This document shows, piece after piece, positions 43,631-52,796 of a stretch of DNA of 57,013 bases. The notes beneath the pieces were generated by a model, which was given only the letters and a program-made list of their open reading frames with translations, was not told the origin of the DNA and searched no databases. The position numbers and the translations under genes were made by a program. Position 1 is the first letter of the stretch. Each line of letters begins with the position of its first letter. Source of the stretch: an uncultured Dokdonia sp. (lineage in GTDB: Bacteria > Bacteroidota > Bacteroidia > Flavobacteriales > Flavobacteriaceae); NCBI GenBank assembly GCA_913060645.1, contig CAJXSW010000005.1, positions 1 to 57,013 on the forward strand, read 5' to 3'.

Positions 43631-45061
43631 ATGTTTATGAGAATCTTACAAAAGTTGACACTTGTGATCGGCTTCTTTTTATTGTCTTCGTGTGGAGCTT
43701 ATTTTAATCAGAAATTTGACCAGCAGCCCGCTCGAGTGGGGGAGTTTTCTAAAACTACAAAAAAGTTGTTAGATCTTCCAGAAGCATCATTGCCTGTAGA
43801 AGTAGCAGTTTATAATTTCAGTGATCAAACAGGCCAGTTCAAAGCTATTGAAACAGGAAGTACTTTTAGTACAGCCGTTACTCAAGGTGGAACAACTATT
43901 TTGATAAAAGCACTTGAGGATTCTGGATGGTTTAGACCTATTGAAAGAGAGAACTTAAGTAATCTATCTACAGAACGTAATATTATACGTAACACAAAAC
44001 AGGAGTATATAAAAAACTCAGACCCCAATGAACCTCCTTTACCACCTTTGTTGTATGCAGGATTACTTCTAGAAGGAGGTATAGTTTCTTATGATACTAA
44101 TATAGTTACAGGAGGTCTTGGCGTTAGATATTTTGGGTTAGGCGGATCTGCTAAATACAGACAAGATAGAATTACTGTTTATCTAAGAGCTGTATCAACA
44201 AGTAATGGTGAGATCTTAAAAACAATTTATGTTTCAAAAACAATATTATCACAGGCATTAGACGCAAGCTTTTTTAGATTTGTTAAGTTTCAACGATTGC
44301 TAGAGGCAGAAACGGGAATCACTCAAAATGAACCTGTTCAGATTGCTGTAAAAGATGCAATTGAACGGGCAGTACACGATTTAATAATGGAGGGGCTCAT
44401 TGATCAATATTGGAGTGCAAAAGATGGTCGTGAAGTAAACGAGGAGCTCATTGCAAATTATTTAAAGGAAAAGGAGATAGAAGAAAGTTCAGGTCTTTAT
44501 GATAGAATGTTTGTAAATGATGAGTATGATACTCATGTTACACTTCAAGGGGGTGTGAATCTAATAGATGGCGATTTAACTCCAAATAAACCTGGTTTTA
44601 TGTCAAAACTCACCATAGAGCAAGATGTTACAGATAAATTTAGTGTTGGTCTTTCTGGGAGTGTTTTTGAATTAAATAATGGTGACGCATACTCAAATAT
44701 TATGGGTAGTGTAGATTTAAATGCAAGAATATTTTTATTGCCGAAAGATGATTTTGGTCCATATATATTTGGAGGACCTGGTCTGGTAGTTGATTTAATA
44801 GACTCTGCACAAGATGGATTAGGTCTTGGTAAAACTTTTCCAAAATTACAATACGGAGCAGGTTTACAATACAAGTTTTCACCTAGATTGAGCTTCACTG
44901 CTTTTGCCGAACATAATGTATTACTTAATGATGATATTGATTTCATTGATCAAGGTAAGCGCAATGATTTCTACTATAATTTTGGTTTTGGGTTGAGATA
45001 CGGGCTAAATTTTAAAAGTCAAAAGAAGAAAGATAATGAGTCAATAGTAATTGAAAATTGA
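43631..45061 (+). CDS. csgG: CsgG curli secretion lipoprotein with a C-terminal beta-barrel
   Basis: Forms the outer-membrane pore for curlin subunits. The 476 residues start with a lipoprotein signal (LSSC, Cys21). The CsgG domain (about 40-285) has VEVAVYNFSDQTGQFK, the ALEDSGWFRPIERENLSNLSTERNIIR block, and LLYAGLLLEGGIVSYDTNIVTGGLGVRYFGLGGSAKYRQDRITVYLRAVSTSNGEI. From about 300 to 465 there is an added outer-membrane barrel-like part with aromatic-ended strands (FGPYIFGGPGLVV, LQYGAGLQYKFSPRLSFTAFAEH, FYYNFGFGLRYG). E. coli CsgG (277 residues) has no such part. Next gene overlaps or abuts. Confidence 0.93.
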   Translation: MFMRILQKLTLVIGFFLLSSCGAYFNQKFDQQPARVGEFSKTTKKLLDLPEASLPVEVAVYNFSDQTGQFKAIETGSTFSTAVTQGGTTILIKALEDSGWFRPIERENLSNLSTERNIIRNTKQEYIKNSDPNEPPLPPLLYAGLLLEGGIVSYDTNIVTGGLGVRYFGLGGSAKYRQDRITVYLRAVSTSNGEILKTIYVSKTILSQALDASFFRFVKFQRLLEAETGITQNEPVQIAVKDAIERAVHDLIMEGLIDQYWSAKDGREVNEELIANYLKEKEIEESSGLYDRMFVNDEYDTHVTLQGGVNLIDGDLTPNKPGFMSKLTIEQDVTDKFSVGLSGSVFELNNGDAYSNIMGSVDLNARIFLLPKDDFGPYIFGGPGLVVDLIDSAQDGLGLGKTFPKLQYGAGLQYKFSPRLSFTAFAEHNVLLNDDIDFIDQGKRNDFYYNFGFGLRYGLNFKSQKKKDNESIVIEN

Positions 45062-45072
45062 AGAATTTAAAG

Positions 45073-46596
45073 ATGTCAATAATGAATAAGTACTTTTTAG
45101 TAATAGTCGCATTTGCAGTTTTATTATTCTTAGGTTGTTCTGAAGATACCATAGAGGCAGATGTATTCGGGTCAATCTCAGGAGTTGTTACAGCAGAAGA
45201 CACAAACGAGCCATTAAATAATGTAAAGGTTTCTACTAGTCCTGCTAGTAATACCGTTTTTACAAATGAAGAAGGGAAATTTAGTATTTCTAATGTACTT
45301 GTTAATTCATATTCAGTGGAAGCCGAATTAGATAACTATAATACGGAGTTTGAGGGAGTAGAAGTTTTAGAAGGACTAAATTCTGAAGTTGCTATGGAAT
45401 TAGTACTCTCAAATACAGGAAATGGAGCTCCTAGTACACCTATTCTTCTAAGTCCTCTTGATGGGGCTATAAATGAGTTACTAGAAATTGAGTTTGCATG
45501 GAATTCAATAGATCCTGAGGACGATGAAATCACTTATACAATTCAATTAAGAAATGGATCTACAAATGAGATGGAAGAATTTCAATTAGTAGGAGATACT
45601 ACGTATACAGTAAATAATTTGAGTCTTGAGACCAATTATTTCTGGCAAGTCTCTGCAAAAGATGAACTTAATGAATCAGTAAGTTCAGAAATAAGTTCTT
45701 TCACTACATTTTCTGCGCAAAATAATCCTTTCTTATTCATAAAAAGGATAGACGGAAATAGTGTTGTATTTTCTGGAGCAAATTCTGATGAGGTTAATGA
45801 AACCACTGATGCAAATGTTCTACAGCTTACAGATGAATCTAAAAATAGTTTTCGACCTAAGCGAAATAACAACGTCGGTAAAATTGCATTTCTAAGAACT
45901 ATAGGAGGAGAAAATCAAATTTTTACAATGAGTCTTGCTGGAGCAAATGAACAACAAATCACTTCCACGGTTCCTGTTGCTGGATTTAGACAGGAAAGTA
46001 TACAATTTACTTGGGCTGAAAATGGACAAAAATTTTATTATCCAAACTTTGATAAACTATACGCCATTAATAATGATGGTAGTGGGTTATCTCAAATATA
46101 TCAAACGAATGATGGGTCATTAATATCTGATGTAGCTGTTTCGTCATTCAATCCCGATACTATTATTTTAAAAACCAATGATGTTGACGGTTACAATGTT
46201 AGAGTATTTGCTATTTCTCAGAGCTCAGGTCAACTATTATACACAGTTTTAGAAAATCAACTCGGTGCAGTTTCGGGAATAGATGTAACTGCAAATATGG
46301 ATAAAGTCCTCTATGCGCGTGATGTTTCAGGCTCAGAAAATGGAGATTATAGAATTTTCACAAGTCGAATTTTTGAATATAATGCAAATACTCAAGAGAC
46401 CTCAGTGGTAGAGACAGAGGTAATAGCAGGGGAGAATGATCTTTTTCCTAGTTACTCTCCTGACGAAGGGAGAATTATATTGACAAGAGTTTTAAATAAC
46501 CAAGGAGCAATACCTTCAATATATCTCGCCTTTCTGAATGATTCTGATGACAATGATGAACTATTTACAAACTCTCTTATGCCAGATTGGGAATAA
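45073..46596 (+). CDS. Lipoprotein with CarboxypepD_reg-like, FN3 and PD40 regions
   Basis: From the chosen ATG, 507 residues: a lipoprotein signal (LLFLGC, Cys22), a carboxypeptidase-regulatory-like beta-sandwich (about 30-105, GSISGVVTAEDTNEPLNNVKVSTSP...FTNEEGKFSISNV), a fibronectin III-like domain (about 112-205, STPILLSPLDGA...YFWQVSAKDE...SSFTTF) and PD40/TolB-like propeller repeats (about 220-500, NNVGKIAFLR...LFPSYSPDEGRIILTR). It is the last gene of the curli operon, directly after csgG. A curli-specific extracytoplasmic partner is possible, but the role is unknown. A TTG at 45058 overlaps csgG; the ATG at 45073 or 45082 is preferred. Confidence 0.85.
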   Translation: MSIMNKYFLVIVAFAVLLFLGCSEDTIEADVFGSISGVVTAEDTNEPLNNVKVSTSPASNTVFTNEEGKFSISNVLVNSYSVEAELDNYNTEFEGVEVLEGLNSEVAMELVLSNTGNGAPSTPILLSPLDGAINELLEIEFAWNSIDPEDDEITYTIQLRNGSTNEMEEFQLVGDTTYTVNNLSLETNYFWQVSAKDELNESVSSEISSFTTFSAQNNPFLFIKRIDGNSVVFSGANSDEVNETTDANVLQLTDESKNSFRPKRNNNVGKIAFLRTIGGENQIFTMSLAGANEQQITSTVPVAGFRQESIQFTWAENGQKFYYPNFDKLYAINNDGSGLSQIYQTNDGSLISDVAVSSFNPDTIILKTNDVDGYNVRVFAISQSSGQLLYTVLENQLGAVSGIDVTANMDKVLYARDVSGSENGDYRIFTSRIFEYNANTQETSVVETEVIAGENDLFPSYSPDEGRIILTRVLNNQGAIPSIYLAFLNDSDDNDELFTNSLMPDWE

Positions 46597-46651
46597 TAAC
46601 GGAGATCAATGGTAAGTTGTTTATTAATATATAAACTCACATAAATTTTAT

Positions 46652-46686
46652 AAGAAAGAGCGCATTTATATAAATGCGCTTTTCTT
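46652..46686. terminator. Bidirectional terminator of the curli operon
   Basis: AGCGCATTTATATAAATGCGCT (46659-46680) is a 22-bp perfect palindrome, flanked by A-rich and T-rich arms. It lies between convergent curli and MACPF genes. Confidence 0.9.
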
Positions 46687-46708
46687 ATTTACTTAATATT
46701 CTTTCTAT

Positions 46709-49700
46709 CTATTTCGCTCGCATTGCTTTCTTAAAAACGCTTCTTGTAGTTTTATTTAATGCATAATCAAGTGGTTTCTTGCCTTTGTGATTCATTTGAC
46801 TTAAGTCTGCACCATTAGTTATCAAAAGTTCAATTACAGGTAGCGCATATTCCTTTTGACTTGCTAGAATATGTAATGCTGTATTACCAGATGGATCTTG
46901 AATGTTTATGCGAGCGCCAAGTTCAATGAGCATCTGCACAATTAATTCACTGTCTTCAGTTAATGATCTACTTAGGGTATGTATTGGGTAATTACCATTA
47001 TCAAAAGCAGTATTTAAATGTATTTCTGGCTGTTGCACAAGTTGTAAAACTCCTTCAGTAAAATGATAATCTATAGCTATTCTCAAATGCTCTTGACTGC
47101 ATATAGCTCCATTTTTGATAAGCTCTTTAAGCGAACCTATCATTTTATAGCGAATTGCATCTTCAATAGCTAGGGAAGAATTTGCTCCATTAGATAGTAA
47201 TCTTTTTAGAACTGATAAATTTCCTTTGCGGGCTGCGCTGCGAATGAATTCATTGCCTTCTAAACTAGAAACATGATCCATTAGCAATAAAATGAGAGGT
47301 TCGTTTTTAGTTTCCATTGCATTTGCTAGTGACTCATCTGCTTTAGCACCGCTGTTTAATAAGGAACTTACAATTTCAATATTTTCTGTTTCTGTTGCGT
47401 CAAGTAATGCTTGGTTGAGGTTAACGTCTCCTTGATTCACAAGTAACTCAACAAGACCTAGGTTTTCATTTGTAATTGCCGACTCAATAAGAAGTGGGTC
47501 TGTGGTGTCTGCTCCCATAGAGATTAAGTACTGACTTATTGTTTGGTTTTCTATAGTTATTGCTTTATTAATTCCTCTACTAGGATTACTATTATTAGAA
47601 ACCAAGAGTTTTACCATGTCAACATTCTCACCAGCTACGGCAAGCGGTAATAAATTATCAACATTCAATCCTTCTTTTTTTGTAGCAATCACAGACTCTG
47701 CAAATGGGAGATTATTTTCCTTAATTGCTGCTGTCATAGCTACATCTGGGTTTCCTTCATAAAGGTGAAGTACATCATTAAATAATTGAGCATCATCTTT
47801 TTGAGCAGCATAAAATAGGGTGCTGTCTGGAGCTGCCTTATTTTGAAGAGCAATATTGATAGCTTTGATATTATCTTTTGTGATGGCATACTCTAATGAC
47901 TCAGAGGCATTTCCACCATTTTTAAGTGAGATATCTAGAATTTCATAATTATTGTTGTCTGTTGCTATATTAGAGATTTTATTACTGCTTATACGTGCAT
48001 TCTTATTGATAAAGTAATTGAATAACTCTGTGTTATCAAGCATTGATGTCACTTCGAGGGTGTTTTCATTTGCTTCAGTTACAGGTATGATTATGTCTTT
48101 AAGCTCTTCATTACCATTTCTCAGAGCGCTATCTAAAAGAGATGCATCTGCGGTTGCACCGAGTATTGTAAATTTTTCAGCGAGCTCAGCATCATTGTTT
48201 TCTACGGCTAGAGATAGTTCTTTTTTACCTGCTTCAAATGCTTCAAACTCCACACTCATTAAAGCCTTGACAGATGGATAGTGATAGGTGTCTAGTGCAA
48301 ATGATAAATCATTGTTTACAGGAGTAGCTCCCTCCCTCAGTAGCGCATAAATAATAGGTTCGCTTTGAAAAGCAACTGCTTTATAAATCATATTATTTTT
48401 AAAGGGAGCACCTCTTTCTAAAAGGATTAATACTTTTTGTTCATCAAAATACTCTTTGAGGAACAGCAAGTCGAGATCCTCACTATTTGGTATTACTCCT
48501 TTATCTAGTACAAAATTTAGTATTTGTGAAGATTGTTTTGAAGTAATGATAGCAGCGATTAAACCCGGGATTCTTCTAGTTGCATTTTGTGCCAATAAAG
48601 TTTTCATGCGAGCTAGATCGCCTATGTTTGCAGCTCTTACAATTTCTGTTTGTAATGCAGTATTGTAATGTTGTGCGCTATTTTCTAATAATTTTTTTTC
48701 CTTTTCTAGAGACAATACGTAAGCCACTTCATAAATATCGCCGTCTATAGTCGTTATCTCCACATCTTTATGAATATCCCTTACGAGTGCTTCTTTATAA
48801 AAAGTTTTTGCTTCTTCCGGACCAGAAACTCGTAAGCGCTTGCGTTCTCTGCTTTTGACTAGTTTTTTTGTGTCATCCCATACACTTACATATCCTTTTT
48901 CTAAGTCCTCAGGTTTTGCTGTAATGATGACTTGTTTATTGAGTTTTATTTCTTCGTCAGTGATTAAGGTTTCTAGCCGTACACCGCCACGGTCTATAAG
49001 TGGTGCTGTGCGTAACATGGCTTCATCTTTTGAAAATCCTCCAAAAAATAAATCACCCGTGTAGGCATCCACATCACTTGACGTAACACCAGCACTTTTT
49101 TTAACTAATTTGTCAATAGACTGTTTAAATCGCAAAGAGTATTTAGTGAAATAAGCAGAATGTTGCGGGGCATATAATTGATTTTTAGAAGTACGTATAG
49201 CTATGTTAATAATACTATCTAGTAATTGTATAATCCTTTCTTTATCCTGTATATCTGCTGTAGTGAGGTTTCTTAATGCCTTGGTCCAGGGTTGTAGCGT
49301 GACATCTATGGCCGCAGTATTATTTTTTACAGTAGTTTGCCAGTCTGTAAACCAGGGTGTATCGATATCACCTCCCTTTGTAAATGAGCTGCTAGATCCA
49401 GCGGAAATGTATGGGTCTGTATCCTCCTTATTTTGATGTGATGCACTAATGTCTTCTATTACTTTTTCCTTAAAAAAGTCACGATCATACGGAGAGTATA
49501 TGAAATCGTCATTTTTGATTAAGTTTCTCTTTAAGAAAAGACCTCCATAAATGACTTCATGAGCATAATGTGTGCCGTAACGGTATATAAATCCTTCTGG
49601 AGTGATATCGCGTCCTAGTCTTTTAAAATCTTCAACCATTGCACTATCTAGTACGTTAGAAGAAACAGCTACAAGTATATCTTTTGATAATGGTATTTGT

Positions 49701-50086
49701 TTTTTAGTATAAACTAAGAGGGTTTTATTTGACTCATCGTTATTAAAGCCTTTGTAATGTGCTTCACTATGTAACGCATGATAGGGTTTTGAAAGGGTAT
49801 CGGCATTTAAAATTTGTTTTTCAAACTCGTAGGGAGACGTTATAAAATGAAAACTCTCCACTGGACTAGTATCAAGAGAAGTACTATGTATGGATCCATA
49901 GATAAGTTGCTTTCCTTTTGAAGATCCTAGCCAGTCTAAGGCATCAACATAACGTATGTCAAAACCCTGCCCAATGAGATTAGGATTTTGTGGTTGCTGG
50001 CAGAATAAAGGGTTATTTAAAATTAATAGGAATAGGGGGAGCATAAAGTATTCCTTTCGGAAAAAGCGTGTAGTCTCCAAAGGCAA
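46709..50086 (-). CDS. Secreted MACPF-domain protein with a long ankyrin-repeat tail
   Basis: A 1125-residue protein, among the largest here. A hydrophobic signal (PLFLLILNNPLFCQ) is followed by a MACPF domain (about 35-400) with the perforin signature FIYRYGTHYAHEVIYGG (Y170-G-T-H-Y174, then G181-G). From about 495 to the end there are about 20 ankyrin-like repeats; the last are canonical (SGNTALHILASQKEYALPVIELLITNGADL). MACPF proteins form pores by oligomerising; Bacteroides relatives kill related bacteria. The target is unknown. TTG at 50086 gives a charged n-region; ATG at 50044 is the alternative start, beginning at MLPLF. Confidence 0.88.
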   Translation of the reverse strand: MPLETTRFFRKEYFMLPLFLLILNNPLFCQQPQNPNLIGQGFDIRYVDALDWLGSSKGKQLIYGSIHSTSLDTSPVESFHFITSPYEFEKQILNADTLSKPYHALHSEAHYKGFNNDESNKTLLVYTKKQIPLSKDILVAVSSNVLDSAMVEDFKRLGRDITPEGFIYRYGTHYAHEVIYGGLFLKRNLIKNDDFIYSPYDRDFFKEKVIEDISASHQNKEDTDPYISAGSSSSFTKGGDIDTPWFTDWQTTVKNNTAAIDVTLQPWTKALRNLTTADIQDKERIIQLLDSIINIAIRTSKNQLYAPQHSAYFTKYSLRFKQSIDKLVKKSAGVTSSDVDAYTGDLFFGGFSKDEAMLRTAPLIDRGGVRLETLITDEEIKLNKQVIITAKPEDLEKGYVSVWDDTKKLVKSRERKRLRVSGPEEAKTFYKEALVRDIHKDVEITTIDGDIYEVAYVLSLEKEKKLLENSAQHYNTALQTEIVRAANIGDLARMKTLLAQNATRRIPGLIAAIITSKQSSQILNFVLDKGVIPNSEDLDLLFLKEYFDEQKVLILLERGAPFKNNMIYKAVAFQSEPIIYALLREGATPVNNDLSFALDTYHYPSVKALMSVEFEAFEAGKKELSLAVENNDAELAEKFTILGATADASLLDSALRNGNEELKDIIIPVTEANENTLEVTSMLDNTELFNYFINKNARISSNKISNIATDNNNYEILDISLKNGGNASESLEYAITKDNIKAINIALQNKAAPDSTLFYAAQKDDAQLFNDVLHLYEGNPDVAMTAAIKENNLPFAESVIATKKEGLNVDNLLPLAVAGENVDMVKLLVSNNSNPSRGINKAITIENQTISQYLISMGADTTDPLLIESAITNENLGLVELLVNQGDVNLNQALLDATETENIEIVSSLLNSGAKADESLANAMETKNEPLILLLMDHVSSLEGNEFIRSAARKGNLSVLKRLLSNGANSSLAIEDAIRYKMIGSLKELIKNGAICSQEHLRIAIDYHFTEGVLQLVQQPEIHLNTAFDNGNYPIHTLSRSLTEDSELIVQMLIELGARINIQDPSGNTALHILASQKEYALPVIELLITNGADLSQMNHKGKKPLDYALNKTTRSVFKKAMRAK
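50054..50070. repeat. Possible decayed palindrome copy
   Basis: CTTTCGGAAAAAGCGTG differs from the repeat by a small insertion and a substitution. It lies at the 5' end of the MACPF reading frame, upstream of the ATG at 50044. Confidence 0.4.
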
Positions 50087-50240
50087 AGGTGTTAGTTAAA
50101 TAAAATGGTCAATAAGTATCTAAAATACTTATAAAAAAGCTAAGAAAAAATTCAATTAGATTAAGGTGTAAATAACTGGATTAAAGAGGGTTTGAAGTAA
50201 AATGTTTGTAAGAAACGACTGATTTTTAATGGTTTTTATC

Positions 50241-50258
50241 ACGCTTTCGCGAAAGCGT
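50241..50258. repeat. Dispersed palindrome between MACPF gene and purM
   Basis: Perfect 18-bp ACGCTTTCGCGAAAGCGT in the 284-base divergent gap, about 110 bases upstream of purM. Confidence 0.9.
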
Positions 50259-50370
50259 AATTATAAAATATAACATAGAAATAAATATTTTAGAAACTTG
50301 GTCAAACTGTTTGTAAATCAATTTTAAAGCCCATTATATAATCCCTATTTTTGCGATGTAAAATTTATAG

Positions 50371-51552
50371 ATGAGCCAAGAAATTTCTAAACGATACGCA
50401 CAACGCGGAGTCTCTGCAGGTAAGGAAGATGTGCACAATGCCATTAAAAATGTAGACAAGGGATTATTTCCTAAAGCATTTTGTAAGATTGTACCAGACG
50501 CACTTACGGGAGACGAGGATTACTGTCTTGTAATGCATGCAGATGGGGCAGGAACAAAATCTGCTCTTGCATACATGTACTGGAAAGAAACTGGTGATAT
50601 CTCTGTATGGAAAGGCATCGCTCAAGATGCTCTTATCATGAATATAGATGATCTATTGTGTGTGGGTGCAACAGACCATATCATGCTATCATCAACAATA
50701 GGGCGTAACAAGAATGTAATTCCAGGTGAAGTTATATCGGCCATTATTAATGGATCTGAAGAACTTTTGGCAGAGTTAAAATCTTATGGAGTGACCATTC
50801 ACTCTACAGGTGGAGAAACAGCAGATGTAGGTGATCTTGTGCGCACAATCATTGTAGACTCTACTGTTACGGCACGTATGAAGCGCAGCGATGTTATTGA
50901 TAATGCAAACATACGTCCCGGAGATGTTATTGTAGGTCTATCATCTAGCGGTCAAGCGACTTACGAAAAAGAATATAATGGAGGTATGGGGAGTAACGGA
51001 CTTACTTCTGCACGTCACGATGTGTTTGATAAGTACCTTGCACAAAAATATCCAGAGAGTTTTGACGCAGCAGTACCAGAAGACTTGGTGTATAGCGGTT
51101 CAAAAAAACTTACAGATGCAGTAACTGGGAGTCCTCTAGACGCTGGTAAGCTAGTGCTTTCTCCTACGAGAACCTATGCGCCCATTATCAAAGATATTTT
51201 ATCTAAATATAACTCAGACAGTATACACGGTATGGTACACTGCAGTGGTGGTGCTCAAACAAAAATTTTACATTTTGTAGAGGACTTACATATTATCAAG
51301 GATAATCTATTTGAAACTCCGCCACTTTTTAAACTTATACAAGAGGAGAGTGGTACAGACTGGAAAGAGATGTACCAAGTGTTTAATATGGGACATCGTA
51401 TGGAGATCTACTGCCCACAGGAGGTAGCTCAAGAGCTTATAAAGATCTCAACATCTTATAATGTTGATGCACAAATAGTAGGTAGAGTAGAGGCTTCTCA
51501 AAGTGGAAAGAGACTTACTATAACTAGTGAGAAAGGAACTTTTACTTATTAA
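50371..51552 (+). CDS. purM: Phosphoribosylformylglycinamidine cyclo-ligase
   Basis: Closes the imidazole ring to make AIR in purine synthesis, with ATP. At 393 residues it is the longer form found in Bacteroidota (E. coli PurM has 345). Recognisable parts are YAQRGVSAGKEDVHNAI, LVMHADGAGTKSALAYM, ALIMNIDDLLCVGA, IHSTGGETADVGDLVRTIIVDSTVTARM and GDVIVGLSSSGQATYE. A TATTTTTG at 50346-50353 may be its -7 element, although no TTG stands at the right distance. Single-gene unit with its own terminator. Confidence 0.93.
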   Translation: MSQEISKRYAQRGVSAGKEDVHNAIKNVDKGLFPKAFCKIVPDALTGDEDYCLVMHADGAGTKSALAYMYWKETGDISVWKGIAQDALIMNIDDLLCVGATDHIMLSSTIGRNKNVIPGEVISAIINGSEELLAELKSYGVTIHSTGGETADVGDLVRTIIVDSTVTARMKRSDVIDNANIRPGDVIVGLSSSGQATYEKEYNGGMGSNGLTSARHDVFDKYLAQKYPESFDAAVPEDLVYSGSKKLTDAVTGSPLDAGKLVLSPTRTYAPIIKDILSKYNSDSIHGMVHCSGGAQTKILHFVEDLHIIKDNLFETPPLFKLIQEESGTDWKEMYQVFNMGHRMEIYCPQEVAQELIKISTSYNVDAQIVGRVEASQSGKRLTITSEKGTFTY

Positions 51553-51602
51553 TATATAGTTTGTAAAGCACCTCCTAAAAAAGGGTTGTTGTAATAAAAC
51601 AG

Positions 51603-51632
51603 AAGGTCTGTATTCTTTACAGGCCTTTTTTT
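51603..51632 (+). terminator. purM terminator
   Basis: AAGGTCTGTA pairs with TACAGGCCTT (one T-G pair) around a five-base loop, followed by a T run. Confidence 0.85.
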
Positions 51633-51819
51633 ATGCACAAGAAATAGGGCGTTAAGTTTTGTTTCACACATGGTAATAATTTGCTTTTAGGAAAGTTAGC
51701 TGTTTGTTTTAGGATTTTTTTATGATTTCAGAAATCTGCTGACTATCATTTTTTCGTATATTTTCTATCCCAAGTCAAACGATTATTTAACTACCCTAAT
51801 TAGTCAAATAACTATCCGT

Positions 51820-52545
51820 ATGGAGAGAATTACATCAGCAATAAAATGTAGGAGATTACCATTAATCATCGGTTTTGTAATCTTGATTAATATAGTAGCT
51901 GTCTTTACCTCAGATTTAGAGATTATGAGGATAATACGCTTACTTACAATTGGAGTATATGTAGCCTACTATCTTTTAAGCGTATCTCAAAGAAGTCTTA
52001 TAGTCCTTGTAATATTATTTAGTTTGCTAGCTAGAGATATAGCGGTGCTATTTTATGAGACTAATGTAGGACATACATTGTACCTTATATTAGGTATTGC
52101 GGCATATGCAACTATCTGTTTAGAAAGAGGAGATATACTTAAAGTGATAAGTAGAGATAAAAGTGCTTTGATTTTTACACTTGTATTTGTTGTGCTCAAT
52201 ACATTTGCCCTAAGTGAAATTGCTAGTTTTATTAATGTAGGGTTCCAAGGTCCATTTGACCCTTTTCTATTTTATATGTATGGTGTGTTTATGATTGTTT
52301 TTGGAGCAACCGCAATCATTTATAATCAAGTGTATAATAGTAATAGGTCACTTGCTTATATATTATTTATGATTAGTTTTCTTACAAGTGATGTCACCTC
52401 GTTATTTGCATATTACTTTGGATATGAGATGCTTTTTTACGTAGACCGTGTTGCTTATGCGGTAGGATTAGGTCTTTTTTCTTATACAGTTATTGAAACT
52501 AGTAGTCAGCTTGAAGAAGCAGAGCAATATGATATGTTATCTTAA
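51820..52545 (+). CDS. Eight-helix membrane protein, paralogue 1
   Basis: A 241-residue integral membrane protein with about eight helices and very few charged residues inside them. Conserved points shared with the next gene are a polar RD/RE pair in helix 3, the block YNQVxNSxRSLAxxxFxxxFxxSDVxSLxxYYFG, and a C-terminal acidic tail. The layout vaguely resembles YhhN/lysoplasmalogenase-type proteins, but I cannot confirm that family. Function unknown. It lies alone 267 bases after purM. Confidence 0.75.
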   Translation: MERITSAIKCRRLPLIIGFVILINIVAVFTSDLEIMRIIRLLTIGVYVAYYLLSVSQRSLIVLVILFSLLARDIAVLFYETNVGHTLYLILGIAAYATICLERGDILKVISRDKSALIFTLVFVVLNTFALSEIASFINVGFQGPFDPFLFYMYGVFMIVFGATAIIYNQVYNSNRSLAYILFMISFLTSDVTSLFAYYFGYEMLFYVDRVAYAVGLGLFSYTVIETSSQLEEAEQYDMLS

Positions 52546-52796
52546 TGAGCTGGGGTGCTTTTTTTAATTACCAACTTCTCTATAATTATTTCTTTACTGT
52601 AACCGCATCGCTTTATTAATGCAATGTACGACAGGTGTGATTGTATTAATTTGGGTTGTAAATATCTTTATTTAAGCTGTTTATAATTATTTAGTTTTGT
52701 TAAAGTATATCTGAGGCGGTATTTATATTTTTACTTTTACTTACTTTTATTAACAAGTAAAATGCTTTTAGTATTCCCCCAACCAATAATTGACTA

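Noticed and set aside
48018-49436. Plus-strand ORFs inside the MACPF gene
   Set aside because: They are out-of-frame shadows of a long repeat-rich coding region without a family pattern.
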